NCBI GenBank assembly: GCA_947474065.1
Contig: CANJHD010000004.1
Coordinates: forward strand, 23,791-87,790
Reading direction: 5' to 3'
Source: Planctomycetaceae bacterium
GTDB taxonomy: Bacteria; Planctomycetota; Phycisphaerae; Phycisphaerales; SM1A02
DNA: 64,000 nt
Below, one piece after another: positions 9,453 through 17,954 of this stretch. The translations under genes and the position numbers were made by a program. The notes beneath the pieces were generated by a model. That model ran no database searches. It was given only the letters and a program-made list of their open reading frames with translations, and was not told the DNA's origin. Positions within the stretch are counted from its first letter, which is position 1; each line of letters opens with the position of its first letter.

Positions 9453-11122
9453 CGAGCCGACTCCGCGTTGAATCCGTATGAAATGACGCGCGACGGGAAC
9501 ATGTCCTCTGGATCACCACCGCGCGATGGCGCACGACCTTCCGTGAATCCTGTCACAAGATCAAGCGCGTGGTCGTAGAAGAAACTTGCGGTGTCATAGA
9601 TGAGCAAGTGATTTGCAGCCACTCGTCCATACACCTGTGTACGACCAAAGAGTCGAATCGGATTAGTTGGTAGGAATAGCGAGCCAACAATCGAAGTGTC
9701 TCGGATATCCCACATGAAGAAGCTCGAAAGGAACTGCTTCATTGGATAGATACGAACACGCCACGGCTCAATGTACTGCGGGGAAGTGGGCGCCACCGCG
9801 TAGCAATCATTCGAAGTGAACTGCCCGAACCAATTCTTCTTATGCGGATCGCCGTCAATTAAAACGCTGTTACAAATGTACTGCTTCCGCGCGCCAATCC
9901 AGCAATTCTGGACATCCATTGAGTATCCGTTGTAAATCTCAAAGGTACTGTTCGGATTGATCTCCACAGAGGAGTTCTGCCAATCGAGACCGGTCAGCGC
10001 CAAATTCGGATTGATCACAAATTTCACGTCGCCATTGATGATGATTCGCGAGTCGCGCAGGATCCACGATCCGTACACCTCATAGGTGCCGGTATTCAGG
10101 GTCACGGTGGCGCCACCGCGCACCTCAAAATTCTTTGTGAAGAGCTGCGGAAGAAATACCGCCCTGACGCGGAATGAGTTCACGCTGTAGGTGCCGCCGT
10201 TGATGACGTAGTTATTGGTGTAGTTGGTGTATGTCCCGCCCACCGTTGGTGGCACTGGCGGGCTCACCATCCGTATGGAATCGAGTGGGTCCATGCGCTT
10301 GGCTGCAACCGAACTTGCTTTCGCGCCTTGGACAATCAACCCGCTCGCCGAATACGGGTAGTAGATCCATGTGGCTTTCATGGAATCTGGATCCGTGGGC
10401 GTCGAGCCAGCAACTTCTGCTTCAAACCGGCAACCACCTTGGAGCCAGACTCCACTTCCGAACCATGGGTAGACATTACTGAGGAAAGCGAGGTCGGCCT
10501 GCGTACCAATATTCACGCGCAACTTCTGTGCGCTCATCGGCGCGTTCGGCCAGCGCCCAATGAAGTTGTTTGATCCATCAATGATCATGATCTTGTTGGC
10601 AAAGATGGCATATTCGCCCTTCACCACACTCGGAATGCTCATGTTCGCCACGGAACTCCACGTGGCGCCATTGCGTGTGCTGCTGACGGTGACCTCCACT
10701 TCGGTGGTGGAATCATCAGGGAAAATGTTGGCCCCGTTGGCAGGATTCGCGCGCTTGACAATGTCCACCAACTTCACGGTGACCGTGCCACCATCGAGCG
10801 CATAGTTATTGAGAAGGACGCCGCCCACATGATTGCGGCGCCAAACCGTTTCGCTCGAGCGAAGAATGTCTTTGGCAATAGCCATTCCCGATGATGCCAG
10901 CGTTCGTGCGTCAGCCGCAAGCTGCGCATTCGCTGCGATTGCTGATGATGTTTCCCGACTCGCCACGTACGAGAGCGTTGTGGTTCCAACCACCATCATG
11001 GCGAACAGCGCAAGCATGAGCGCTGCACCGCGCCCCATGCCGGCGGCAGTCTTGCCACCTGCACCGACAACCCTGCCGCGTCGGCGGCAATTACGGTGAG
11101 AATAGAAGGCGTGATTGTTCAT
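9449..11122 (-). CDS. PilX/GspK-like pilus assembly protein with beta-helix passenger domain
   Basis: 557 residues. The N-terminal helix (about residues 30-52, GRGAALMLALFAMMVVGTTTLSYVASRE) and the following helical stretch match the PilX N-terminal region of type IV pilus minor components; GspK is the analogue in type II secretion. There is no canonical GFTLxE signal. The C-terminal half is a run of short beta rungs (VRGGATVTLNTGTYEVYGS, IINGDVKFVINPN, SIVGSLFLPTNPIRLFGR) ending in FFYDHAL. This resembles DUF7305/bactofilin-like beta-helix domains found on PilX proteins. The 5' end lies 8 bp after the GspJ-like gene. Confidence 0.65.
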   Translation of the reverse strand: MNNHAFYSHRNCRRRGRVVGAGGKTAAGMGRGAALMLALFAMMVVGTTTLSYVASRETSSAIAANAQLAADARTLASSGMAIAKDILRSSETVWRRNHVGGVLLNNYALDGGTVTVKLVDIVKRANPANGANIFPDDSTTEVEVTVSSTRNGATWSSVANMSIPSVVKGEYAIFANKIMIIDGSNNFIGRWPNAPMSAQKLRVNIGTQADLAFLSNVYPWFGSGVWLQGGCRFEAEVAGSTPTDPDSMKATWIYYPYSASGLIVQGAKASSVAAKRMDPLDSIRMVSPPVPPTVGGTYTNYTNNYVINGGTYSVNSFRVRAVFLPQLFTKNFEVRGGATVTLNTGTYEVYGSWILRDSRIIINGDVKFVINPNLALTGLDWQNSSVEINPNSTFEIYNGYSMDVQNCWIGARKQYICNSVLIDGDPHKKNWFGQFTSNDCYAVAPTSPQYIEPWRVRIYPMKQFLSSFFMWDIRDTSIVGSLFLPTNPIRLFGRTQVYGRVAANHLLIYDTASFFYDHALDLVTGFTEGRAPSRGGDPEDMFPSRVISYGFNAESAR

Positions 11123-11130
11123 GTTGGTCC

Positions 11131-11772
11131 TTATTGACAGTCCGTGTGCCGCTGCAAGGCATCGATGATTCCACCAAGCTCAAAGTGCATGCCGCCGTGA
11201 TCGTCATCAAGTTGGACATCAAGCACGAGGCGACGGTTCGAACACGGATTAAATGTGGTGAACCGAAATGCGGCATCGAGGACGCCTTCAAGAACCGTAG
11301 TGGTCACGAGCGATCCCGACGCGGCAAGCGAAGTCCGCAATGCGGACCAATCGGTTGCGAGCGGGTAAATAGTGCGACTCAACGTGTTCGTGAGCCGCTG
11401 CATGCTGACAACGCGGTTCGTGCGGTCAATCACATACCAACGAAGCTCATTCCCGTTGATTGTGTCGTACTCGGTTGCATTGGTTGCAGTTCCGTCAAAC
11501 GCCTCAGCAGGAAGCCACAGAGTGGCGACCGTGGTCGATTCGGAGAGAATCATGCGTGCGCGAAAGAGATGATCGGCGATGCGTGCCTGGCTCCGCGCCA
11601 AGCGCGCCACTTCCTGCGCGGCTTCGTCCTGACCTTGTAATCCGACCGCAACCGCAGAAACCGTCGCCGCTACCGATGCGGCAATGATTGCCGTCACGGT
11701 AATCGACACCAGCAACTCCACCAATGTGAAGCCGGGGCGTCGCTTCGGAAATTGCGAAGATCGGAACATCAT
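11131..11772 (-). CDS. GspJ-like minor pseudopilin
   Basis: 213 residues. The type III signal reads RRPGFTLVELLVSITVTAIIAASVA, with Gly/Phe cleavage and Glu5. The body is consistent with the GspJ/PilW family in size and in the helix followed by a beta-rich domain. It overlaps the upstream GspI-like gene by four bases (ATGA) and is followed by the PilX-like gene. GspI, GspJ and GspK form the tip complex in type II secretion, and the order here (I-like, J-like, K-like) matches that module. Confidence 0.78.
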   Translation of the reverse strand: MMFRSSQFPKRRPGFTLVELLVSITVTAIIAASVAATVSAVAVGLQGQDEAAQEVARLARSQARIADHLFRARMILSESTTVATLWLPAEAFDGTATNATEYDTINGNELRWYVIDRTNRVVSMQRLTNTLSRTIYPLATDWSALRTSLAASGSLVTTTVLEGVLDAAFRFTTFNPCSNRRLVLDVQLDDDHGGMHFELGGIIDALQRHTDCQ

Positions 11773-12284
11773 GTTGTTGGATCCACTCCGCGGAAGCGCA
11801 CGAGGTGCGCGAGGGTTATGCCACCCGGCCCAATAACGGTTACGTCAATTCGCTTTCCAGAAACCGTGTAGTTGTTGTACTGAGTGAGCGTTCGGTTCTC
11901 GGTGACGATCGTTGTGACGCGTGAGAACTCCGAAAACGTAGATGGCAACAACCCGCGCACCGTCGCACCTGGGCGCATGGGTGCCAACATCGCCCCCACC
12001 GTTTCGGTGCCCGCGAGCGTGCTCATGGTGTCATACGACTGTTCCAATACAGAACTCATCTGCAACTCCGCCGCTTGCATAGCAAGTACAGAGAGCCGGT
12101 TCTGCTGTTCGATCGACGCGCCCACTGCAACAGACATAGATGCAGTAGCGGCCACCATCGCCACAATCACGGATGCAATCAGCGCCTCAAGCAAAGTGAA
12201 ACCACGCGGGCGACGCATGGACACCTGCCATCCACCATTCTCTGGCTTCGTGTCCGGCGTGGGATCTGTTGGTCGATTCGTCAT
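11769..12284 (-). CDS. GspI/PilV-like minor pseudopilin
   Basis: 171 residues. The cytoplasmic leader before the cleavage site is long (about 27 residues). The prepilin signal then reads RRPRGFTLLEALIASVIVAMVAATAS. The ATG at 12284 is chosen over one at 12314 because GGAGAG lies 9 nt upstream. It is the first gene of the leftward arm and is divergent from the major pilin gene, with 228 bp between the two starts. Confidence 0.78.
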   Translation of the reverse strand: MTNRPTDPTPDTKPENGGWQVSMRRPRGFTLLEALIASVIVAMVAATASMSVAVGASIEQQNRLSVLAMQAAELQMSSVLEQSYDTMSTLAGTETVGAMLAPMRPGATVRGLLPSTFSEFSRVTTIVTENRTLTQYNNYTVSGKRIDVTVIGPGGITLAHLVRFRGVDPTT

Positions 12285-12512
12285 AAATGGCTCTCTCCGC
12301 AAAAGACTGTCCATTACTAAACACGCCCCTGCAAGCCCAATCGGGCATTACGGACCCTCGCTAGAGGAATATTTCGCGAAATTGCAGATGCATTGATTGC
12401 AGACCCCCCCCTTTGTTTCCGAGAGTATTGGTGTGACCGATTCAGGCAGAGTTGCCCGAGTGCGGATCACTGAAAGATTGATCCAGGCAGCAAACCAAGA
12501 GGAGTTCTCACC
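12285..12512. promoter_or_regulatory. Divergent promoter region between the minor and major pilin arms
   Basis: 228 bp separate the two divergently transcribed arms, so both promoters must lie here. Visible elements are a short inverted repeat GCCC-aatc-GGGC at 12335-12346 and an 8-C homopolymer at 12404-12411, about 100 bp before the major pilin start. The motif ATTGCAG occurs twice just before the C-run. I could not assign a clear sigma-70 or sigma-54 promoter by eye. Confidence 0.5.
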
Positions 12513-12893
12513 ATGACGAACAGCACCAACAACAAGAAGATCACGACGCTCCGCAAGGGCTTTACGCTTATCGAAATCCTCATCGTTGTGGTGATCATCG
12601 GCGTCCTCGCGGCGCTCGTGGTTCCTTCAGTGACTGGCGCTCTTGATGATGCGAACATCGAAGCCGCTGATGCACGCGGTGGTCAGATCACCACCATGGT
12701 GACCCGACTCAACCAGTTTCAGCCCAATGGAGACACTATTGCTCTGACGAACGGCACTTCTTACAGCGCTACCGCGCTCAACAAGCTCGTTACCAATGGC
12801 TACTGCGCAGCTGAGGACTTGGTCAATCAGGTCGACGCTGCTAAGGGTTGGACATGGAGCGCCACCACACGCAAGTTCACCCCGACACCGTAA
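12513..12893 (+). CDS. gspG: Major pilin / GspG-like pseudopilin
   Basis: 126 residues with a perfect type III signal: leader ending LRKG, then FTLIEILIVVVIIGVLAALVVP with Glu5. The short globular domain lacks the typical calcium-site or disulfide signature of either GspG or PilA and ends shortly after a GWTWSATTRKFTPTP tail. A strong ribosome site (GAGGAG) precedes the ATG. A terminator-like hairpin lies directly downstream, so the mRNA can be made in excess over the PilMNOP genes, as expected for the structural subunit. Confidence 0.85.
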   Translation: MTNSTNNKKITTLRKGFTLIEILIVVVIIGVLAALVVPSVTGALDDANIEAADARGGQITTMVTRLNQFQPNGDTIALTNGTSYSATALNKLVTNGYCAAEDLVNQVDAAKGWTWSATTRKFTPTP

Positions 12894-12925
12894 TCGGACG
12901 CTAGGTGTTCAATTGCAAGAATTCC

Positions 12926-12955
12926 AGAGGCGTCGGCAGAAGTGCCGACGCCTCT
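12926..12955 (+). terminator. Strong hairpin between pilin and pilM (terminator/attenuator)
   Basis: A perfect 13-bp stem (AGAGGCGTCGGCA with TGCCGACGCCTCT) closes on a 4-nt GAAG loop, 33 bp after the pilin stop and 35 bp before pilM. It is followed by CTTCC, not a long T-run, so it is likely a partial terminator or an mRNA-stabilising 3' end that allows some read-through into pilM. Confidence 0.75.
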
Positions 12956-12990
12956 CTTCCGATACGGATGAGTAACTAGGAGGCACCAGT

Positions 12991-14241
12991 ATGTTCGGAT
13001 TCAAACACAACACGGATCGTGGCAGTTGGATGCAACGCGGTCGATCCACTGCTCCGATCGCCGCTGACTTCGGACGCACAAGCATGCGCCTCCTGCAACT
13101 TGCACCAGGCGGCACCGACTACCGGTGCACTGCGGCCGCTGAGATCGCAGGCTCAATCTTTGAGGGAAATGGCCATCGAATGGACTCTGCGTCAATGGCG
13201 GAGCGCATCCGCGAGACGATCGCCGGGTTGAACTTCTCCGGCCAGCGTGTCATCGCCACCCTGCCGGCCGAATTGTTTCAGACCGACATCGCACGCCTTC
13301 CCGCCATGACCGACCAGGAACTCACCGAAAGCGTCCGTTTCGAAGCGATTGACCGATTTGGCATCGATGGCGATAGTTCCGTCATTGGCCATCTTCGTCT
13401 TGGCGGCACCGCTGGCGGCAGCAACGAAGTTCTCATGATGGCAATCCCACGCGAGGCCGTAAACGCTGCTTCCAGTGTGATTTCATCAAATCACACTTCC
13501 GCGTTTCGTATTGAGCATGCGGCGCTTGCTGCGCTTCGGGCAATCACTCGCCAGCGCAGTAGCGAGTGCGCTGACCCAGCTGAGTCGCGCGACTTCGCAC
13601 TGCTCCACATCGAAGATCGTGTGGCCACACTTATTCTTCTGCGCGACGGCGCGCTTTCGTTCCTGCGTGCTATCCGTGGCGACTGGGCTCCAGTCGGCAT
13701 GACGATTCATCGTCGCACTCACACCGGTCGGACACTGCATGGAAACGACACCGGGACCATCAGCCTCGGATCCGATGGCGTTGATGACACCGGAACCGCA
13801 TGGCGTTGGTGTGCACTTGCCGAGGAAACCCTGCGTTGCCTACGTCATGTCGAGCACAGCGCGGGCGGTTGGTGGCCGAAAGAGATTGTGTTGACAGGCC
13901 CTGCCGCAACTGATCCACAGGCCGCGGCGACGATTGAAAGCGTCTGCGGCGTGCGTTCTTCTCTTGCGATGCCTATTCGAATCATTCGTGACCCCGAGGC
14001 ATGCATTCATGGCAACGCTTGGGTCGCTGCTGTCGGAGCAGCATGCACAGAACTACCGGTTCTTCTGCGGAACATTCGAGTTGCCACAGAGTCGTTGCCA
14101 CAGCGCGGCGGCCGTACCACCTTCGGCGGGCGAGGCGGCCCACGAACCAGCGCTAGCAGTATTGGCCTCGACGCCGAGCCAAAGGCAGTCACTCGTCACG
14201 AATCCTCGACCCGTACTTCAACTGCAGGAGCAGCCGCATGA
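12991..14241 (+). CDS. pilM: PilM-like actin-fold assembly protein
   Basis: 416 residues; cytoplasmic ATP-binding actin-fold protein that recruits the inner-membrane PilNO platform. The N-terminal nucleotide loop APIAADFGRTSMRLLQL corresponds to the phosphate-1 motif (D-F-G-x-T-S). The central text VIATLPAELFQTDIARLP followed by LTESVRFEAIDRFGI is typical of PilM. The C-terminal 40 residues are Ser/Arg/Gly rich and poorly conserved in appearance. AGGAGG precedes the ATG. Its stop overlaps the pilN start (ATGA). Confidence 0.85.
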   Translation: MFGFKHNTDRGSWMQRGRSTAPIAADFGRTSMRLLQLAPGGTDYRCTAAAEIAGSIFEGNGHRMDSASMAERIRETIAGLNFSGQRVIATLPAELFQTDIARLPAMTDQELTESVRFEAIDRFGIDGDSSVIGHLRLGGTAGGSNEVLMMAIPREAVNAASSVISSNHTSAFRIEHAALAALRAITRQRSSECADPAESRDFALLHIEDRVATLILLRDGALSFLRAIRGDWAPVGMTIHRRTHTGRTLHGNDTGTISLGSDGVDDTGTAWRWCALAEETLRCLRHVEHSAGGWWPKEIVLTGPAATDPQAAATIESVCGVRSSLAMPIRIIRDPEACIHGNAWVAAVGAACTELPVLLRNIRVATESLPQRGGRTTFGGRGGPRTSASSIGLDAEPKAVTRHESSTRTSTAGAAA

Positions 14242-14969
14242 GCAATGCGTCGGCCGAGTTCATTGTCGACTTCCTCCCCCGTGAGGTCCGCCGGCGCGGC
14301 GTGCTAGTTACTTCGCGCCGCCGCAGCATGTTGCTGCTTGGACTTCTCGGCGTGATGGTGGTGGGCGTTGCCGGCCACTCGTTGAATCGTTTCCACGAAG
14401 CAGAAGCGCGCAGGGGCGTCTCACTCGCACTGACCACCAACGCCACGAAGGTAGATGATGTCATCGACCGCCTCGCTGCCGAACAGCGCGAACTGCACCG
14501 CTATCTCAGCGTGTACGACCGCCTGGCACTCCCCATTGAGCAGAGCGACATCATTGCCACCATCACCAATCTCATGCCGGAGCGCAGCAGCCTTTCGATG
14601 CTTCGCATGGAAGTGAAGGAATCTGCGAGCGGCAAGTCGAACGATAGCAATGCCAATGCGCAAGCAAATGCGAAGTCCGCTGCGGCGCCAGCCAATGCTG
14701 GCAATGTTCCGACAGCTGCGCCGGCCCGTTGGATGGAAATCACCATCCATGGCTACGCCGCAGACAACGCTGATCTCTATGAGTTCGAGCGCAAACTGAC
14801 AAACACCAAGCCGTTTACTGCGGTCACGGTCTCTGAGAATAAGCCGACCGACATTGCCCGCGGACGCATCCAGGAGTTCGCCGTGAATTGCCGGATCGAC
14901 CTCGATGTCCAATACGTGCGATCAGACGGAAATTCAGTGGCGGCAGTTGCCAAGGGAGCCTCACGATGA
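14238..14969 (+). CDS. pilN: PilN-like inner-membrane assembly protein
   Basis: 243 residues. The N-terminus FIVDFLPREVRRR resembles the PilM-binding INLLP-type motif of PilN. One membrane segment follows (about residues 30-47), then a coiled coil, then a ferredoxin-like domain (about residues 85-225, with SLSMLRMEV and ITIHGYAADNADLYEFERKL). An Ala/Asn-rich insertion (about residues 130-160) interrupts it. It is coupled to pilM and pilO by ATGA overlaps at both ends. Confidence 0.82.
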   Translation: MSNASAEFIVDFLPREVRRRGVLVTSRRRSMLLLGLLGVMVVGVAGHSLNRFHEAEARRGVSLALTTNATKVDDVIDRLAAEQRELHRYLSVYDRLALPIEQSDIIATITNLMPERSSLSMLRMEVKESASGKSNDSNANAQANAKSAAAPANAGNVPTAAPARWMEITIHGYAADNADLYEFERKLTNTKPFTAVTVSENKPTDIARGRIQEFAVNCRIDLDVQYVRSDGNSVAAVAKGASR

Positions 14970-15607
14970 CCTCAATGCGACTTGCCAATCTGCACATACG
15001 CGAACGTTTCGACCGAGACACCGTGGTCCTAGCGATCGCGCCGGCAATCGCAGCGGTCCTGATTACTGGGCTATTTGCTGTTCCAAATTATGCCCGCGCC
15101 CTGCGCATGCAAGACGAAGCTCAGCGCCTTGAAGCGGTGAGCAGTGAGAACATCTCACAGAAGAACAATCTTCAGCTTCTCGAGCGAAATGTTGCCAGTC
15201 TGCGTGAGGAATACAGCCACCGCTGCCGGCCACTCGCCGAGGGCACTGATCGTGACCACCTGCTATCGACCATTACCCGTCCGACTGACGGAACTGTCGT
15301 GCGCGAGCAATCCATTCGCACCAGCGCACTCGCACAGGTTGACGGTATTGCCATCGGGGCCCCGGTATCGCGCCGGGATGTGACCGTGGAGATGTCTGCA
15401 TCATTTGAATCAATCTTTGGGGTGCTCGATGCCGCAGAGGGCGTGAACCAGCTCGTCACTCCGCGTTCAGTAGAGATCGTGGTGACGAGCACACCATTGG
15501 AACAGTCCACCTCCGGCAACGCCACCGTGCGTGCCACCATCGTGTTTGAAGAGTGGTTTGAGCATGCGCCAGCACAGAACCCAGCCGCCCCGGAGGCTCG
15601 CCGATGA
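14966..15607 (+). CDS. pilO: PilO-like inner-membrane assembly protein
   Basis: 213 residues from the ATG that overlaps the pilN stop; an upstream in-frame start at 14888 would lie inside pilN and is rejected. One membrane segment (about residues 18-40), a coiled coil (RALRMQDEAQRLEAVSSEN) and a compact C-terminal domain follow the PilO/GspM plan. PilN and PilO form the heterodimer linking PilM to PilP and the secretin. Confidence 0.8.
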   Translation: MTSMRLANLHIRERFDRDTVVLAIAPAIAAVLITGLFAVPNYARALRMQDEAQRLEAVSSENISQKNNLQLLERNVASLREEYSHRCRPLAEGTDRDHLLSTITRPTDGTVVREQSIRTSALAQVDGIAIGAPVSRRDVTVEMSASFESIFGVLDAAEGVNQLVTPRSVEIVVTSTPLEQSTSGNATVRATIVFEEWFEHAPAQNPAAPEARR

Positions 15608-16167
15608 GCGCGCCCATTGCTAGCCGCTGGACTGAACTGTGCAGCCGCTTGGGTGTGCAACCGAAGCAGTTTGCCATTCTTTCCGCCGCCGTGTGCTTGA
15701 CGGTAGGAGCACTCGGATTGAAGACGGTGTTCAAGCCTGCGAAGGCTGTCGCCGCGTCAGAGGTGGATGTCAATCCTGCGTTAGAGTCGAGTAGCCCAGT
15801 GGCTGCAATCGCACGGCACCGCGTAGAACTCGTCCTGGAGTCCCACCCCGTCCGCGACCCGTTTCGACCATTCTTTATGTCGACTGAGACGTCCAACGCT
15901 CCAACTCCGAGCGCGGGCGTAGCAACTGGCGCTCCCGCACCCGCTGGATTGCACCTACGGGCGATTATTGCTGGTGAATATGCAGTAATCGGGGAAGAAA
16001 CGGTGGCAGTGGGCGACGAAGTATCAGACAGTGATGGGCGTCGCTTCGTAGTTGAAGAAATTCAGGAGCGACGCGTGGTTCTCCGTGACGGGGGACGGCG
16101 CGCTGAACTTGGATACGCGTCTACCGGACGCGCTTCGGAGAAGTCTACGAAGGGAGCACGTAAGTGA
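15604..16167 (+). CDS. PilP/GspC-like secretin-docking protein
   Basis: 187 residues. One N-terminal membrane segment (about residues 20-40) makes it GspC-like in topology; no lipobox is visible, unlike classical PilP. The motif SHPVRDPFRPFF, then LHLRAIIAGEYAVIGEETVAVGDEV and RFVVEEIQERRVVLRDG, is the HR-domain pattern of PilP/GspC, which contacts the secretin N0 domain. Both ends overlap neighbouring genes by four bases. Confidence 0.75.
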   Translation: MSAPIASRWTELCSRLGVQPKQFAILSAAVCLTVGALGLKTVFKPAKAVAASEVDVNPALESSSPVAAIARHRVELVLESHPVRDPFRPFFMSTETSNAPTPSAGVATGAPAPAGLHLRAIIAGEYAVIGEETVAVGDEVSDSDGRRFVVEEIQERRVVLRDGGRRAELGYASTGRASEKSTKGARK

Positions 16168-17954
16168 ATCATGGAGTCGATCACGGTGGCTACGGAGTAA
16201 AGCGCGATGCTGCGCCAAGCCGGCCGTACAACATTGAGCTTGCGACGCTTCCACCGCTTGGCCAGATTCTGGTCGAGGACGGAACGCTCACCACAGATCA
16301 ATTGCGCCAAGCTCTTGCAGCGCAGGTTCGCGGCGGGCAACGCCTGCTCCTCGGCGAAGTGCTGATTCAAATGGGATTGGTAGACAAGACCGTCCTACTC
16401 CAGGCGGTTGCCAAGAATCGCGGCGTCGAATTCGTTCTTGAGCCTGCGGCTCTCTTTGAAGAAGGAGCCATGGCGCTCATTCCGGAGAGCCTTCGCAAAG
16501 AGCACCGCGTCTGCGCGCTGTTCTTGGCTGGAACCGAACTAGTGGTTGCCACTGCAGACCCACAGAATTTCTTCGTTGAGGAATTGATCGCCCGCGAGAC
16601 TGGCTTCAAAGTGCGCTTTGTCGCTTCGCCTGATGAGCGCATCGATGCGCTTCTGAGCGACCCAACTCGCGCTGCAGAGAATGTCAACAAGCAAGCCGAG
16701 GAGCTGGTTGCTGATCTCTTTGACGGCACCGACGAAGCTGACTATCAACTGCAGGAGAAGCGCGTTGAGGAAATGATGGGCTTCGACGCGACCGACGATG
16801 TCGGACCAGTCGTGAAGCTTGTCAATTTCATGATCTGCAGCGCTGCTGCCGAGGGTGCGAGCGATATTCACGTAGAGCCTGACGAAGGCCACCTGCGGGT
16901 TCGCTATCGCATCGACGGTGTTCTCTTTCACAAGATGAGCCCACCGTACCGCATGCACGCCGCCATCTCGAGCCGCGTGAAGATCATGGCGCACATGGAC
17001 ATCTCTGAGCGCCGCGTGCCACAGGACGGCGAGATTTCCGTTCGCGTAAAGGGCCGTGCGATTGACCTGCGCGTCAGCACCCTGCCTGGAAAGTTCGGCG
17101 AGAAGATCGTGATGCGAATCATCGATGTCTCAACTGCCAAGCTTGGACTTGAGAAACTTGGTTTCCGTCCGAAGATGCTTGAGACTTTCCAAGGCGTCAT
17201 CGACCAGCCCTATGGCATTGTCTTGGTGACTGGACCGACTGGCTCAGGAAAGTCGACCACTCTGTATTCCGTGCTTGGTACTTTCGACACGGTCGCTAAC
17301 AACGTGTCGACGGTTGAAGATCCGGTAGAAGCCAACCTGCAGGGAGTGCATCAGGCACAGATCAATCCGAAGGCGGGTTTCACATTCTCTGGTGCACTTC
17401 GCGCCCTGCTCCGCCAGGACCCGGACATCATCATGGTCGGTGAAATTCGTGACGGCGAGACTGGTCAGATTGCTGTTCAGGCCGCACTCACTGGTCACTT
17501 GGTGCTCAGCACCCTGCACACCAACGATGCGCCAAGTTCAATCACACGTCTCCAGAATCTTGGCGTCGAGCCATTCTTGGTGGCCGCCAGTTTGAAGGGT
17601 GTTCTTGCGCAGCGTTTGGTGCGCCGCATCTGCAGTCAGTGCAAGCAAGAGTTTGCACCCGACGCTCAGCAACTGAAATCCCTTGGCGAATACGCACCGA
17701 TGTGCAGTCGCCTCTGGAAGGGCATCGGATGCCGCAAGTGCCATGACACCGGTTTGTCCGGACGACTGGGCGTTTATGAATTGATGGTGCCCGACGAGGC
17801 GCTCATCGACGCGATCTGCGCCAACTCTGAGCCAGCCAAGATCCGCGAAGTTCTCAAGGCCGGCGGATTCAGCACTCTTTGGGACGATGGCGTGCAGAAG
17901 GTGCTTGAAGGAATGACCACAATCGAGGAGGTCTATGGTGCCTGCCGCCGCTGA
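16164..17954 (+). CDS. gspE: GspE/PilB assembly ATPase
   Basis: 596 residues; hexameric cytoplasmic ATPase that drives pilus or pseudopilus extension. An N-terminal MshEN/GspE-N-type domain (about residues 28-175) precedes the catalytic part. Walker A is GPTGSGKST with Lys363, the Asp box region contains GEIRDGET, and the His box is HLVLSTLHTND. A tetra-cysteine zinc site (CSQC...CRKC) lies near the C-terminus, as in extension ATPases and unlike PilT. The GTG start overlaps the previous stop (GTGA). The last 20 bp overlap the gspF-like gene, whose ribosome site is inside this gene. Confidence 0.95.
   Translation: MNHGVDHGGYGVKRDAAPSRPYNIELATLPPLGQILVEDGTLTTDQLRQALAAQVRGGQRLLLGEVLIQMGLVDKTVLLQAVAKNRGVEFVLEPAALFEEGAMALIPESLRKEHRVCALFLAGTELVVATADPQNFFVEELIARETGFKVRFVASPDERIDALLSDPTRAAENVNKQAEELVADLFDGTDEADYQLQEKRVEEMMGFDATDDVGPVVKLVNFMICSAAAEGASDIHVEPDEGHLRVRYRIDGVLFHKMSPPYRMHAAISSRVKIMAHMDISERRVPQDGEISVRVKGRAIDLRVSTLPGKFGEKIVMRIIDVSTAKLGLEKLGFRPKMLETFQGVIDQPYGIVLVTGPTGSGKSTTLYSVLGTFDTVANNVSTVEDPVEANLQGVHQAQINPKAGFTFSGALRALLRQDPDIIMVGEIRDGETGQIAVQAALTGHLVLSTLHTNDAPSSITRLQNLGVEPFLVAASLKGVLAQRLVRRICSQCKQEFAPDAQQLKSLGEYAPMCSRLWKGIGCRKCHDTGLSGRLGVYELMVPDEALIDAICANSEPAKIREVLKAGGFSTLWDDGVQKVLEGMTTIEEVYGACRR

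Noticed and set aside
12412..12512. Sigma-54 promoter before the major pilin
   Set aside because: I looked for GG-N10-GC with the usual TGGCAC and TTGC context; GGCAGAGTTGC is close in look but has wrong spacing.
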